Assembly (NCBI RefSeq): GCF_013391805.1
Contig: NZ_CP058364.1
Span: 303,501 to 367,500, forward strand
DNA: 64,000 nt
Source of the DNA: Galbibacter sp. BG1
GTDB taxonomy: Bacteria; Bacteroidota; Bacteroidia; Flavobacteriales; Flavobacteriaceae
Direction of reading: 5' to 3'
This document shows, in pieces, positions 1-8,983 of this stretch. The notes under the pieces are model-generated. The model had not been told where the DNA came from, ran no database searches, and saw nothing but the letters and a program-made list of their open reading frames with translations. The translations under genes and the position numbers were made by a program. Each line of letters opens with the position of its first letter. The stretch's first letter is position 1.

Positions 1-1
1 C

Positions 2-919
2 CAGAATCATGCTGAAGTAAATGCCATAAATTCGGTTAAAGACACCTCTCTTTTAAAAAAAGCGACCATTTATGTAACGCTGGAGCCATGCTCCCATTTT
101 GGAAAGACGCCTCCCTGTGCCGACTTGATTATAAAAAATAAAATACCCAATGTGGTAATTGGTACATTGGATTCTCATGAAAAAGTATGTGGTCGAGGAG
201 TACAAAAACTCATGGAAGCTGGTTGCAACGTGACCATTGGCGTTCTAGAGGATGAATGCAAAGCTTCCAACAAACGATTTTTCACATTTCATGAGCAAAA
301 ACGCCCCTACATTATTTTAAAATGGGCTCAATCTAACGACGGATATTTGAGTCCGCTACCCAACCCTGAACAAGAGCGCAAACCGATATGGATTACCAAC
401 CAACTTTCGCGGCAAGTGGTTCATAAATGGCGTACGGAAGAACATGCGATCCTCGTAGGCACATCGACCGTTATAATGGACAATCCTAAACTAAACAGCA
501 GAGATTGGAAAGGCAATTCGCCAATTCGGTTTGTACTGGATAAAACCTTAAAAACCCCAAACACCTCCCATGTGTGGAATGATAGCATTACTACTGTTTT
601 TCTTATGGACGAAAAGACGAACGCACCAAAGACATCTTTTAAGAATATTACGTTCGAAGCCATAAATTACGATATGGAAATTGCCGGGCAAATTGCAACA
701 GTACTTTATGAAAACAACATACAAAGTATAATTATAGAAGGGGGCGCACGTACCTTGCAAACCTTTATCGACGCCAACCTATGGGACGAAGCTAGAATTT
801 TTAAAGGGCAGATAGATTTTAATGATGGCACTTTGGCTCCCCGATTGCAGAACAGGGCACTAGAAGAAAAACACCATCTAGGTGATGATACCTTAGAAAT
901 ATTTAAAAACAATTGTTAG
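2..919 (+). CDS. ribD: Bifunctional riboflavin biosynthesis protein RibD, 5'-truncated by the window edge
   Basis: RibD carries out the deaminase and reductase steps that convert the GTP-cyclohydrolase II product into the ribitylaminouracil precursor of riboflavin. The reading frame is open back to base 2, so the true start lies outside the window. The first visible codons read NHAEVNAI, the zinc-binding His and catalytic Glu of the cytidine-deaminase fold. They are followed by EPCSHFGKTPPC, which holds the two zinc Cys. From about nt 290 the protein continues as the NADPH-dependent reductase domain (KRPYIILKWAQSNDGYLSP, then ILVGTSTVIMDNPKLNSR and IIIEGGARTLQTFID). The next gene starts within or just after the ribD stop, suggesting co-transcription. 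The family is certain; only the N-terminal ~50 residues are missing. Confidence 0.95.
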   Translation, partial: QNHAEVNAINSVKDTSLLKKATIYVTLEPCSHFGKTPPCADLIIKNKIPNVVIGTLDSHEKVCGRGVQKLMEAGCNVTIGVLEDECKASNKRFFTFHEQKRPYIILKWAQSNDGYLSPLPNPEQERKPIWITNQLSRQVVHKWRTEEHAILVGTSTVIMDNPKLNSRDWKGNSPIRFVLDKTLKTPNTSHVWNDSITTVFLMDEKTNAPKTSFKNITFEAINYDMEIAGQIATVLYENNIQSIIIEGGARTLQTFIDANLWDEARIFKGQIDFNDGTLAPRLQNRALEEKHHLGDDTLEIFKNNC

Positions 920-927
920 CACAACAT

Positions 928-1545
928 ATGCAGGATATTAAGAATATTATTTTCGATTTCGGAGATGTTTTTATAGACCTCGACAAACCAGCCTCCTTAA
1001 AACTAATTTTAAAAAAATATCCCGATTTTAAAGTAACCCGAGAAATCGAAATTTTAAACAATAATTACGAAAAGGGCCTTATCTCTACTAACGATTTTTC
1101 AAAGGGATATCAAGAATTTCTTCCGAAGGAAACCAAGGAGAGCATTGCAGAAATTTGGAATAGCATTATTTTAACAATCCCGTCGCATCGTTTGGATTTT
1201 ATTGAAGAATTGGCCGAAAGCAATAATTACAGACTGTTTCTTCTAAGCAACACCAACGCGTTGCATATTGAAAAAGTAAAGGAAAATATTGGAATGGAGT
1301 GTTACATCCGCTTCCAAAAGTGCTTTGAGAAGTTTTATCTGTCCCACGAAATAAACTATCGAAAACCAAATGCCGATATATTTGAATTTGTATTGAATGA
1401 AAATAAACTTTTGCCAGAAGACACGCTTTTTGTAGATGACACTAAAGAACATATTGAAACAGCGCAAAAACTAGGGCTTCGAACTTGGCATCTTACCCCT
1501 GTAAAAGAGGATGTGACAGAGTTAATGAATAAAAAATTTGATTAA
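928..1545 (+). CDS. HAD-superfamily hydrolase (YihX-like phosphatase)
   Basis: Cytosolic phosphatase of the haloacid dehalogenase superfamily, about 205 aa. Motif I is IIFDFGDVFIDLD, with the nucleophile Asp and a Gly at the usual second-Asp position, as in YihX-type sugar-phosphate phosphatases. Motif II is LFLLSNTNALH, the conserved Lys is in YRKPNADIF, and motif IV is LFVDDTKEHIETA. The frame could start at a TTG at 913, inside ribD, but the ATG at 928 gives the expected N-terminus immediately before the first beta strand. It follows ribD by only a few bases and is probably in the same transcript. Substrate is not deducible; a role in dephosphorylating the riboflavin-pathway intermediate is possible from position alone, since that enzyme is commonly a HAD protein. 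Confidence 0.85.
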   Translation: MQDIKNIIFDFGDVFIDLDKPASLKLILKKYPDFKVTREIEILNNNYEKGLISTNDFSKGYQEFLPKETKESIAEIWNSIILTIPSHRLDFIEELAESNNYRLFLLSNTNALHIEKVKENIGMECYIRFQKCFEKFYLSHEINYRKPNADIFEFVLNENKLLPEDTLFVDDTKEHIETAQKLGLRTWHLTPVKEDVTELMNKKFD

Positions 1546-1613
1546 GCTCATCGAAATGTTAGTAACTCACAATAGAAATTATTAACATTTTAGAATTAAA
1601 AAAATATTTTAAA

Positions 1614-2222
1614 GTGGAAGACTTGTTCAAGACCATAGCCAGCCCTGCTCCAGAGGTATTATTTAAAGACAAAGGCAGTAAATTCTTTGGCTATGCTTTT
1701 CCCATTAGTAATGAAGAAGACATAAAACTGTGTTTGGAAGAAGTAAAAAACAAACATAGCAGTGCACGCCACCATTGTTATGCTTGGCAACTGGGCTTCG
1801 AAAAAGACAAACTACAATTTAGGGCCAATGATGATGGAGAACCCTCCAATTCTGCTGGGATGCCAATTTACGGTCAGATTCAATCTTTCGATATTACCGA
1901 TGTGTTAATAGTTGTAGTGCGATATTTTGGAGGTGTAAAGCTAGGGTTTGGCGGACTTATAAATGCCTACAAAACCACGGCACAAATGAGTTTGGAAACC
2001 GCAGAGATCATAGAAAAAACTGTAGACACCCATTTCTTGATCGCTTTCGAATACAAACACATGAATAATGTAATGCGCGTTATTAAAGAGAAAAATTTAG
2101 ACTTAGTGGATCAAAAGATGAACCTTTCCTGTGAAATTACGGTGAGCATAAGAAAAAGTTTGTCCCATCAGGTAAAGGAAGCCTTCAAACCATTTTACGA
2201 AATTGAAGTAAAAGAATGTTAA
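1614..2222 (+). CDS. YigZ/IMPACT family protein (UPF0029)
   Basis: About 202 aa. The N-terminal UPF0029 domain is clear: GSKFFGYAFPI, SSARHHCYAWQLG, FRANDDGEPSNSAGMPIYGQI and VVVRYFGGVKLGFGGLINAY are all family landmarks, and a small C-terminal DUF1949-like domain follows. Homologues are the bacterial YigZ and eukaryotic IMPACT proteins, implicated in translation regulation, but no firm biochemical function is established for the bacterial members. The start is a GTG at 1614; no ATG lies upstream in the frame. It ends four bases before the convergent thioesterase gene, so the two genes run tail to tail with essentially no spacer. Confidence 0.85.
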   Translation: MEDLFKTIASPAPEVLFKDKGSKFFGYAFPISNEEDIKLCLEEVKNKHSSARHHCYAWQLGFEKDKLQFRANDDGEPSNSAGMPIYGQIQSFDITDVLIVVVRYFGGVKLGFGGLINAYKTTAQMSLETAEIIEKTVDTHFLIAFEYKHMNNVMRVIKEKNLDLVDQKMNLSCEITVSIRKSLSHQVKEAFKPFYEIEVKEC

Positions 2223-2225
2223 ATT

Positions 2226-2621
2226 TCACAATTTGTTGAGAATATATTCTGGGCACCGAATCGGTCGAAAAGTTTTACTGTCGATAAATGCCAAAACGGT
2301 GTTCGCTTCAGCTAGAATATCTCCATTTTCATCGAAAATATAGTAGTCGAATTCTATCTTTACACTAGGTGTTTTTTTGAGGGTTGCCTGCACAGTTAAA
2401 ACATCGTCGTAGCGTGCGGATTTCTTGTAGTTTATCTGCAACGAAACCACCGGCAACATCACTCCATTGTCTTCCATCCAACGGTAAGAGACTCCCAACT
2501 CCCTTAACCATTCAACTCTCGCCATTTCAAGGTATTGCGCGTAATTTCCATGATACACCACTCCCATTTTATCCGTTTCGCTGTACCGAACTCTTATGTT
2601 AATTTTATTTGTTTTTTCCAT
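2226..2621 (-). CDS. Acyl-CoA thioesterase, 4-hydroxybenzoyl-CoA thioesterase/YbgC family
   Basis: Single hot-dog-fold thioesterase of about 131 aa. The signature RVRYSETDKMGVVYHGNYA contains the catalytic Asp (about residue 17) and the YHGNY active-site loop typical of YbgC/FadM-like enzymes. Family members hydrolyse short- or medium-chain acyl-CoA, or acyl-ACP. The open frame extends upstream to 2672, but that extension (MLTFCSYFLNT...) does not resemble the family, and the Met at 2621 gives the standard N-terminus (MEKTNKINIRVRYSETD). The gene is divergent from dnaA, with about 200 bases between them. Natural substrate unknown. Confidence 0.85.
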   Translation of the reverse strand: MEKTNKINIRVRYSETDKMGVVYHGNYAQYLEMARVEWLRELGVSYRWMEDNGVMLPVVSLQINYKKSARYDDVLTVQATLKKTPSVKIEFDYYIFDENGDILAEANTVLAFIDSKTFRPIRCPEYILNKL

Positions 2622-2822
2622 TAAAAAATGTATTTTACAAGTGTTAAGAAAGTATGAACAAAAAGTTAACAATCATGCGAAAAAAAAAGTATAAATTCAA
2701 CCTCCTTTCATTTTTTTTTTCAGTTTTTTGTTCACATATTTGTTTAATCTAAATCGGTAGTTGATTTCTATAATTCTATTCACTACCAAACCTGACTAAC
2801 TATTTAAAAATAATTTCAAAGA

Positions 2823-4250
2823 ATGAACGTAACTGCGGAATCTGTATGGGAAAATTGTCTACATTTCATAAAAGACAACATACAACCTCAAGCATACAAA
2901 ACTTGGTTTGAACCCATAAAATCTGTAAAGTTAACAGATAATGCTTTGAGTATACAAGTTCCGAGTAAATTTTTCTACGAATGGTTGGAAGAACATTACG
3001 TAAAACTTTTAAAAGTTGCTTTAACGAAGGAGTTAGGTGAAAATGCCAAGTTGGTTTATGTTATTCGAATGGAAAACACCTACGGCAACAAACAACCATT
3101 TACCGAAAGTATTCCCAGTTCCAACAGAGCCAACATGCAGCCGCAGGAGTTAGACGTTCCCGTAAAGCATAAAAACCCAGAACTAAAGAACCCATTTGTA
3201 ATTCCTGGAATTCGAAATATTAAAATCGAATCCCAACTAAACCCCAATTACAGTTTCGATAACTTTCTGGAAGGAGACTCCAACCGATTGGCACGTTCTG
3301 CGGGATTAGCAGTAGCCAATAAACCGGGAGGAACTTCTTTTAATCCGTTACTTATTTTTGGTGGTGTAGGTTTAGGTAAAACCCATTTGGCCCATGCCAT
3401 CGGTGTAGAAATAAAAGATAAATATCCTGAAAAAACAGTTTTATATATTTCTGCTGAAAAATTCACGCAACAATATATAGAATCGGTTAAGAAAAATACC
3501 CGAAACGATTTTATACATTTCTATCAACTTATCGATGTATTGATTATCGACGATGTTCAGTTTTTCTCTGGAAAATCTGGAACTCAAGATGTTTTCTTCC
3601 ATATTTTCAACCATTTGCATCAAAATGGGAAGCAAGTTATTTTAACTTCTGATAAAGCCCCTGTAGATATGCAGGATATCGAGCAACGTTTATTGTCCCG
3701 TTTTAAATGGGGACTTTCCGCCGAATTACAAAACCCGGATTTCGAAACCCGGATTTCAATTTTGAAAAATAGGCTGTACCGGGATGGAGTGGAAATGCCA
3801 GAAGAAATTGTGGAGTGCGTGGCCAGGAATATCAAAACAAATGTTCGTGAACTGGAGGGTGCCATTATTTCATTGATTGCGCAATCTTCTTTCAATAAAA
3901 AAGAAGTAACCATTGAGCTTGCCAACCAGATTGTGGAAAAATTCGTGAAAAATACGAAACGAGAGGTTTCCATAGATTACATTCAAAAAGTTATTTCCGA
4001 TTATTTTCAAATGGATGTGGAAACACTTCAGTCCAAAACCAGAAAAAGACACATTGTACAGGCCAGGCAGTTGGCTATGTTTTTTGCAAAAAAATATACC
4101 AAGGCTTCCTTGGCAAGTATCGGCTCCCAAATAGGAAAAAGGGATCATGCCACCGTACTACACGCCTGCAAAACTGTTGATAACTTAGGGGAAACTGATA
4201 AACAATTCAGAAAATACATAGACGACCTCAGCAAAAAATTCGCTCAATAA
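2823..4250 (+). CDS. dnaA: Chromosomal replication initiator DnaA
   Basis: Initiator ATPase that binds DnaA boxes and opens the replication origin. The 475-aa protein has the normal domain order: N-terminal DnaB/DiaA-interaction domain (residues ~1-85), a low-complexity linker, an AAA+ domain with Walker A GGVGLGKTHL (~residue 178) and Walker B VLIIDDVQFF, and the C-terminal helix-turn-helix with the signature GKRDHATVLHACKTV. The stop codon overlaps the next ATG by one base (TAATG), coupling it to the phosphatase gene. The upstream region is A/T-rich, but I saw no cluster of TTATCCACA-like boxes there, so the origin cannot be placed here from this sequence. Confidence 0.98.
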   Translation: MNVTAESVWENCLHFIKDNIQPQAYKTWFEPIKSVKLTDNALSIQVPSKFFYEWLEEHYVKLLKVALTKELGENAKLVYVIRMENTYGNKQPFTESIPSSNRANMQPQELDVPVKHKNPELKNPFVIPGIRNIKIESQLNPNYSFDNFLEGDSNRLARSAGLAVANKPGGTSFNPLLIFGGVGLGKTHLAHAIGVEIKDKYPEKTVLYISAEKFTQQYIESVKKNTRNDFIHFYQLIDVLIIDDVQFFSGKSGTQDVFFHIFNHLHQNGKQVILTSDKAPVDMQDIEQRLLSRFKWGLSAELQNPDFETRISILKNRLYRDGVEMPEEIVECVARNIKTNVRELEGAIISLIAQSSFNKKEVTIELANQIVEKFVKNTKREVSIDYIQKVISDYFQMDVETLQSKTRKRHIVQARQLAMFFAKKYTKASLASIGSQIGKRDHATVLHACKTVDNLGETDKQFRKYIDDLSKKFAQ

Positions 4251-4711
4251 TGCAAGTAAAGGTTCTCATGGTTTGCCTTGGAAACATATGCAGATCGCCA
4301 TTGGCGGAAGGCATTTTGAAATCTAAAGTTAACCCTGAAAACGTATTTGTGGATTCTGCTGGAACTTCCAATTACCATATCGGTTCTAAACCAGACCCAA
4401 GGTCTATTGAAATAGCAGCCAAATACAATATTGATATTACCGACCAACGCGGGAGACAATTCACTCAAAAAGATTTTGATGATTTCGATCTTATTTTTGC
4501 AATGGATAACAGCAACTACTTCAACATTATCCAGCAAGCCAGAAGCGAAGCAGACAGAGCTAAAGTACACCTCATCCTAAACAAAATAGCGCCAGATGAA
4601 AACATGGACGTCCCAGACCCCTATTATGGTGGCGCCACAGGTTTTGAAAATGTTTATAAAATGCTGGATAAAGCAACTGATGTCATTGTGAGAGATATTT
4701 CAAAGTTGTAG
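4250..4711 (+). CDS. Low-molecular-weight protein-tyrosine phosphatase
   Basis: 153-aa cytosolic phosphatase. The P-loop CLGNICRSP, with nucleophile Cys9 and Arg15 (CX5R), sits at the extreme N-terminus. The general-acid loop DPYYGG lies near residue 120. Both are diagnostic of the LMW-PTP family, which includes arsenate-reductase-like and Wzb-like members. No neighbouring tyrosine kinase or polysaccharide export gene is present, so its target is unknown. The start ATG overlaps the dnaA stop by one base, which indicates translational coupling, a common arrangement in flavobacteria. Confidence 0.93.
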   Translation: MQVKVLMVCLGNICRSPLAEGILKSKVNPENVFVDSAGTSNYHIGSKPDPRSIEIAAKYNIDITDQRGRQFTQKDFDDFDLIFAMDNSNYFNIIQQARSEADRAKVHLILNKIAPDENMDVPDPYYGGATGFENVYKMLDKATDVIVRDISKL

Positions 4712-4744
4712 TTTCTTTGTATCTTAGAGCGCTAAATACTACCC

Positions 4745-5467
4745 ATGGCCTTAGATAATAAATACGGTAAACTTTATTTAATCCCTACTACGTTGGGAGA
4801 TGTAGAACCCTTGGAAGTATTGCCACTTTCGATTAAGCGAATTATAGAAAACCTCGACTTTTATATCGTTGAAAACGAGAAAACGTCCCGAAGGTTTATA
4901 AAAAGAATATCTCCAAAAAAATCCCAGCCGGGTTTAAAAATTCAAACATTAAACAAGTACACCCAACCGGAAGAAATCCCCACATTTATAACCCCTTGTT
5001 TAAATGGATATGATGTAGGAATCATTTCTGAAGCTGGATGTCCTGGAGTCGCAGATCCTGGTGCCGATGTAGCGGCCGTGGCACACGATAAAGGAATTGA
5101 AGTCGTACCGCTCATAGGCCCCTCTTCCATTCTTTTAGCCTTAATGGCCAGCGGAATGAACGGACAAAGTTTCGCTTTTAACGGGTACCTGCCTATTGAT
5201 AAGACAGAAAAGAAAAAGGCCTTAAAAGCTCTGGAAAAAAGATCGAAAGACCTTAATCAGTCACAAATATTCATGGAAACTCCCTATAGAAACGACAAGC
5301 TGTTGGCAGATATCACCTCCATTTTAGCAGGTAACACCAAACTTTGTGTGGCAAGCGACATTACCTTGCCGTCGCAATTTATAAAAACACAGGCCATAAG
5401 CCAGTGGAAGGGTGCGAAAGTGGACTTACATAAAAGGCCCACCATTTTTATTTTACATGCCCAATAA
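4745..5467 (+). CDS. SAM-dependent methyltransferase, RsmI-like tetrapyrrole-methylase fold
   Basis: 240-aa member of the tetrapyrrole (corrin/porphyrin) methylase superfamily. GKLYLIPTTLGD at the N-terminus, ISEAGCPGVADPGADVAAVA and VVPLIGPSSILLALMASG match the RsmI branch, which 2'-O-methylates C1402 of 16S rRNA. Bacteroidota often carry this shorter, divergent version alongside a canonical RsmI, so the exact rRNA target is uncertain. It follows the phosphatase by 33 bases and is probably the last gene of the dnaA transcript, since a stem-loop with T-runs follows the stop. Confidence 0.8.
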   Translation: MALDNKYGKLYLIPTTLGDVEPLEVLPLSIKRIIENLDFYIVENEKTSRRFIKRISPKKSQPGLKIQTLNKYTQPEEIPTFITPCLNGYDVGIISEAGCPGVADPGADVAAVAHDKGIEVVPLIGPSSILLALMASGMNGQSFAFNGYLPIDKTEKKKALKALEKRSKDLNQSQIFMETPYRNDKLLADITSILAGNTKLCVASDITLPSQFIKTQAISQWKGAKVDLHKRPTIFILHAQ

Positions 5468-5486
5468 ACATATATCTCTAGAAACA

Positions 5487-5521
5487 CAAAACCCCCAAAA
5501 CTTTCGCTATGAGGGTTTTTA
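5487..5521. terminator. Bidirectional intrinsic terminator between convergent genes
   Basis: The arms AAAACCC (5488-5494) and GGGTTTT (5513-5519) form a stem with T-runs on either strand. It lies 20 bases after the methyltransferase stop and 22 bases before the end of the convergent lysozyme-fold gene, so it can serve both. Confidence 0.65.
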
Positions 5522-5542
5522 TAAGATCTACTTTAAAGTCTG

Positions 5543-6187
5543 CTAGATTCTAGCCACTTTATTAGCCTTTACATGGGACACATCGTATCCCGAGAATTTG
5601 CGCATATAATAACGAATAGAAGCACCGTTTGCATCTGCAAAACCACTCGCTCCATGTGTTCGTAAATATCTCTTAACGTTTCCAGGACCTGCCAAATGAG
5701 CGGCAGCTAAAATCCCTGATTCCGTTACTTTAACACCATTAAAGACCCTTCCTACATACCATTCGATATCTTTCCTTAAAACCCATTTGTTTCTCTCAAG
5801 ATTTGCGATAAACGCGCGTTCTTGCAGTTCTGGATCGTTTAGAAAATCGGCTTTGGAATGTATTCCGATAGTCTTTAGTGTAGAAGCCCCGAATTGATAT
5901 TTCCCCATATACCCTAAAGGATTTACGGTAAAATAATCTCCCCTCGATTCTTTAAAGGCCAAGGCCTCTTTAAAACCATTAAAAGATTTCCCAAGAAAAG
6001 GAGTTCGGATAACTTCTTCGTCTGTTTCTTCATCTAAAGAAACCGAATACGCCAAAGGCTTTGTTACTTTATTAATGTTATGAACGTTTACTGTGGTTTC
6101 TTTTTTGGAAGTGAAACCTAAACTTACTACAATTACTAAAATTAAAACAGCTACTAAAACATTGAATTTTAATATTGTTTTCTTCAT
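5543..6187 (-). CDS. Secreted lysozyme-fold (lytic transglycosylase-like) protein
   Basis: 214-aa exported protein. An N-terminal hydrophobic segment (residues ~8-25) serves as a signal anchor or signal peptide. The core, ALAFKESRGDYFTVNPLGYM followed by GKYQFGASTL, resembles the SLT/goose-lysozyme active site, with Glu in KESRGD as candidate catalytic acid and GKYQFG as the usual partner motif. ILAAAHLAGPGNVKRYL matches the later AAHxGG-type helix of transglycosylases. It probably cleaves, or at least binds, peptidoglycan glycan strands. No LysM repeat is visible, although homologues are sometimes labelled LysM proteins. Transcribed alone, converging on the dnaA operon. Confidence 0.7.
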   Translation of the reverse strand: MKKTILKFNVLVAVLILVIVVSLGFTSKKETTVNVHNINKVTKPLAYSVSLDEETDEEVIRTPFLGKSFNGFKEALAFKESRGDYFTVNPLGYMGKYQFGASTLKTIGIHSKADFLNDPELQERAFIANLERNKWVLRKDIEWYVGRVFNGVKVTESGILAAAHLAGPGNVKRYLRTHGASGFADANGASIRYYMRKFSGYDVSHVKANKVARI

Positions 6188-6307
6188 AATTTACCATTTC
6201 TTTAAGCCTTACATCAATTAGATTGATTGCTTAAAATTGAGCGGGCAAATATACAACTTTTTTAATAATCAGAAAATCAATAAGTTAAAGTAATCTTAAA
6301 GTTTAAA

Positions 6308-7351
6308 TTAGCGGTTTATAGCCTGGGAATTCAACCATTTTACATACTCCTGCTTGTTAACATTATGCTGGGAAAGGGTTTTTGCGAATTTGTGGTACCC
6401 GAAGTTCTTAACATCTGCCACAAAATAGTAATAATCATTTTTTTCATAATTTAACACTGCATCAATAGCCGAAATGTCTGGCATGGCTATGGGACCTATA
6501 GGTAAACCCGCATATTTATAAGTGTTATATGGGGAATCGAGTTCTAAATCTTTATAAAGGACTCTTTTTATAATTTTGTCCCAATCTCCAGACTCTTTTC
6601 TAATTGCAAAAATTACCGTGGGATCAGCTTGTAGAAGCATATTTTTCTTTAGCCGGTTCATATACACACCCGCCACACGTGGACGTTCGTCTACCATAGC
6701 TGTTTCCTTATGTACAATTGAAGCCAAAATAATTACTTCTATTGGCTTTAACCCAATGGCTTCTGCCCTCTTTAAACGTGTTTCATTCCAAAATCTACTG
6801 TACTCCTTCAGCATTCGATCCCGAAAACCGTCCGCAGAGGTATTCCAGAAAAATTCATAACTATTGGGAATATACATAGCCAAGGCCGTTTCCTTGTTAA
6901 ACTTGCTGTTTTTCAAAAAAGCTTCATCCGTAAAACTGTTAAGAAGGGAAGAACTATCGGCCTCAATTTGTGCGGCGATCCTTCCTGCCAATTTAGAAAG
7001 CGTTTCTTGATTGTTAAATGAAATATCGATTGGTAGGTTTCTGCTTCTTAGGGAATTTATAATTTCATTATTGTTCATCCCTTTTTTTATAGCATACCTT
7101 CCCGCTTTTATATTGTTTACATACCCTTTTCGTTCTGCCACTTTGGCGAATGTAGCCTTATCGTCCAGCAAAGGATTGAGCTGTTCGCTCACTTCTTTAA
7201 AAGAAGCATCGGTTGGTATAAACACGTATGCTTCCTCATTTTGAAAGGCAGTATTGGGTGCAAATACCGCATTGTAAACATAATACACAAAAATAAAACC
7301 CAGCACAGCACCTATGAGCGCTATGGCTACTAAAATTTTTCTTATATACAT
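6308..7351 (-). CDS. mltG: Endolytic peptidoglycan transglycosylase MltG
   Basis: 347-aa inner-membrane enzyme that cuts nascent glycan strands and sets their length. One N-terminal transmembrane helix (residues ~5-27) is followed by a LysM-like region and the YceG catalytic domain. The active-site stretch ILASIVHKETAMVDERPRVA carries the catalytic Glu and is followed by GVYMNRLKKNMLLQADPTV, both matching the well-known MltG pattern. The start codon overlaps the upstream acetyltransferase stop by one base, and that gene abuts dapF, so dapF, the acetyltransferase and mltG form a tight minus-strand operon dealing with cell-wall precursors and strand processing. Confidence 0.95.
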   Translation of the reverse strand: MYIRKILVAIALIGAVLGFIFVYYVYNAVFAPNTAFQNEEAYVFIPTDASFKEVSEQLNPLLDDKATFAKVAERKGYVNNIKAGRYAIKKGMNNNEIINSLRSRNLPIDISFNNQETLSKLAGRIAAQIEADSSSLLNSFTDEAFLKNSKFNKETALAMYIPNSYEFFWNTSADGFRDRMLKEYSRFWNETRLKRAEAIGLKPIEVIILASIVHKETAMVDERPRVAGVYMNRLKKNMLLQADPTVIFAIRKESGDWDKIIKRVLYKDLELDSPYNTYKYAGLPIGPIAMPDISAIDAVLNYEKNDYYYFVADVKNFGYHKFAKTLSQHNVNKQEYVKWLNSQAINR

Positions 7352-7875
7352 TATTTATGAATCTTTTGATAAAGAATTTCGTTGTGAAATTTTCCCGAAG
7401 TATAATTCCAATCTTTTTTAATTCCAACTCTTTCGAAGCCTAAATTAGAAAAAAGATGAATACTGGGCTTGTTGTTTTCTGAAATATTGGCGTATAATTG
7501 ATGAAGGTCTAAATGTTTAAAAGCATAGTCCATAAGCAGGGACAAAGCTTCCTTACCGACACCTTTATTTCTATTACCTTCCTCCAATACTATGATGCCA
7601 ACACCGGCACGCTTGTTTTTCGGATTAAAATCAAATAGATCTATAAATCCCAATAAATTATTTTGATAATCGGAAATTGCCAAACGCAGTTGTTTTGCCT
7701 CATAAATATCTAGGTGACTATTGGCCAGATACTGTTTTAGCACAAATTTTGAATAAGGAGCCAATGTTTCGCTAATTTCCCAAACCCCAGTGTCGTTTTC
7801 CAAGGTATATAGAAAATCCAGGTCTTCTGCCTCTAGCGCTCTTAGATAAATGGTATTTCCAGAGAGTACAATCAT
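7351..7875 (-). CDS. GNAT-family N-acetyltransferase
   Basis: 174-aa acetyltransferase of the RimJ/RimL type. The acetyl-CoA pyrophosphate-binding loop is visible as EEGNRNKGVGKEALSLLMDY. IHLFSNLGFERVGIKKDWNY, near the C-terminus, is the usual final strand region. The substrate could be a protein N-terminus, an antibiotic-like amine or a small metabolite; nothing in the sequence decides this. It lies between dapF and mltG with a zero-base and a one-base-overlap junction, so all three are translated from one mRNA. Confidence 0.88.
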   Translation of the reverse strand: MIVLSGNTIYLRALEAEDLDFLYTLENDTGVWEISETLAPYSKFVLKQYLANSHLDIYEAKQLRLAISDYQNNLLGFIDLFDFNPKNKRAGVGIIVLEEGNRNKGVGKEALSLLMDYAFKHLDLHQLYANISENNKPSIHLFSNLGFERVGIKKDWNYTSGKFHNEILYQKIHK

Positions 7876-8652
7876 TTAAACTGTTATTGCTCCTGAATAA
7901 ACCTGCGTAGCGGGTCCCACTAACTGAATATTGGTATATCCCTGTCCATTTTTTTCAAAAGAAACTTTTAAAGCTCCTCCCGGGGTTTTAAGGGTAACCT
8001 CCTTGCTTTTGGTTTTCGAGGTTTCATACATCGCCAATGCCACTGCTGTAACCCCTGTCCCACAAGAAAGCGTTTCGTCTTCCACACCGCGTTCGTATGT
8101 TCTTACCGAAAAGACATCGGCAGTTTCCTGCTCCACAAAGTTTATATTGCTTCCCGCATTTCCGTATTTTCCATACCTTAGCTTTTCTCCGTTACTCTTT
8201 ACATCGAGTTCATTGAGATTTTTTACCAATTGCACGTGATGCGGAGAACCAGTGTTTAAAAAGGAATATGCCTCGAACGTATCGATCGCTGGTACATTTT
8301 GCATTGCTAAACTCACGATCCCTTCAGAAATGGAAGCATGATGCAACCCATCTACAGCCATAAAAGAGCAGTTGTTACCAACAACACCCAAAAAATTTGC
8401 AAATGCCACTAAACACCTGCCACCATTACCGCACATAGAACTTTCGTTTCCATCAGCATTGTAGTAAACCATTTTAAAATCGGCTGTTTCGCAGTTCTCT
8501 AAAAGGATTAAGCCATCTGCTCCTATGCCAAATTTTCGGTCACAAAGGCGATTTACAAGTTTGGTATCATTTTTGGGTAATATATCATGACGGTTATCGA
8601 TCATAACAAAATCGTTACCAGTACCTTGATATTTATAAAAGTTAAGTTTCAT
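7876..8652 (-). CDS. dapF: Diaminopimelate epimerase
   Basis: Converts LL- to meso-diaminopimelate for lysine and peptidoglycan synthesis. The 258-aa protein has both catalytic cysteines in their standard contexts: SSMCGNGGRCL (~residue 73) and ETLSCGTGVTAVALA (~residue 198). The N-terminal FYKYQGTGNDFVMIDNR is the usual opening. First gene of the dapF-GNAT-mltG operon. A perfect minus-strand match to the flavobacterial -7 box lies at 8787-8794, implying a leader of roughly 130 bases. Confidence 0.97.
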   Translation of the reverse strand: MKLNFYKYQGTGNDFVMIDNRHDILPKNDTKLVNRLCDRKFGIGADGLILLENCETADFKMVYYNADGNESSMCGNGGRCLVAFANFLGVVGNNCSFMAVDGLHHASISEGIVSLAMQNVPAIDTFEAYSFLNTGSPHHVQLVKNLNELDVKSNGEKLRYGKYGNAGSNINFVEQETADVFSVRTYERGVEDETLSCGTGVTAVALAMYETSKTKSKEVTLKTPGGALKVSFEKNGQGYTNIQLVGPATQVYSGAITV

Positions 8653-8983
8653 CAGCTGGAAGCGTACTTTTTAAACATTAAATTTTAACAGTATTATTGA
8701 ATGTAAAAAAGATTGATTTTTTTGAAGTTTATTTCAGAAATAACAACTTTTAAAATTTACATTTTTTTAAATAATCTGCCTTTTGGCAAATATACAATAT
8801 TGCAATCGTTTAATGTATTGTTAAAGTGCGTTAAAGTTGAAAAAAGCCTACAATTATCAAGTAATTTTAATACGTTTCTCTATAGAAACCACACAAAAAA
8901 ATTTATAAGTAAGTTTAACCTCCCTGGCCTTTATTGCTTGGGAAAACCCATAAAATGGGATTAAATTAATTTTATACGAAGCC
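8653..8983. other. A/T-rich divergent intergenic region between dapF and the HtrA gene
   Basis: About 330 bases with no credible gene. An 83-codon open frame on the plus strand (8713-8964) has low-complexity Phe/Asn/Ile composition and no ribosome-binding or family signal, so I treat it as chance. CAAATATA at 8787-8794 is the reverse complement of TATATTTG, an exact -7 box for dapF. A short inverted repeat CCCATaaaATGGG lies about 25-40 bases before the HtrA start and could be an operator. No RNA gene was recognised. Confidence 0.5.
8787..8794 (-). promoter_or_regulatory. Probable -7 promoter box for the dapF operon
   Basis: On the minus strand this reads TATATTTG, an exact match to the Bacteroidota consensus TAnnTTTG. 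No well-spaced TTG -33 element was found, so support is partial. Confidence 0.35.

Noticed and set aside
2673..2822. Replication origin next to dnaA
   Set aside because: The gap is A/T-rich but shows no cluster of DnaA boxes, and dnaA is not always at the origin in this phylum.
8713..8964. 83-codon open frame upstream of the HtrA gene
   Set aside because: Low-complexity Phe/Ile/Asn composition in very A/T-rich DNA, with no ribosome-binding or family signal; it covers the predicted dapF promoter.
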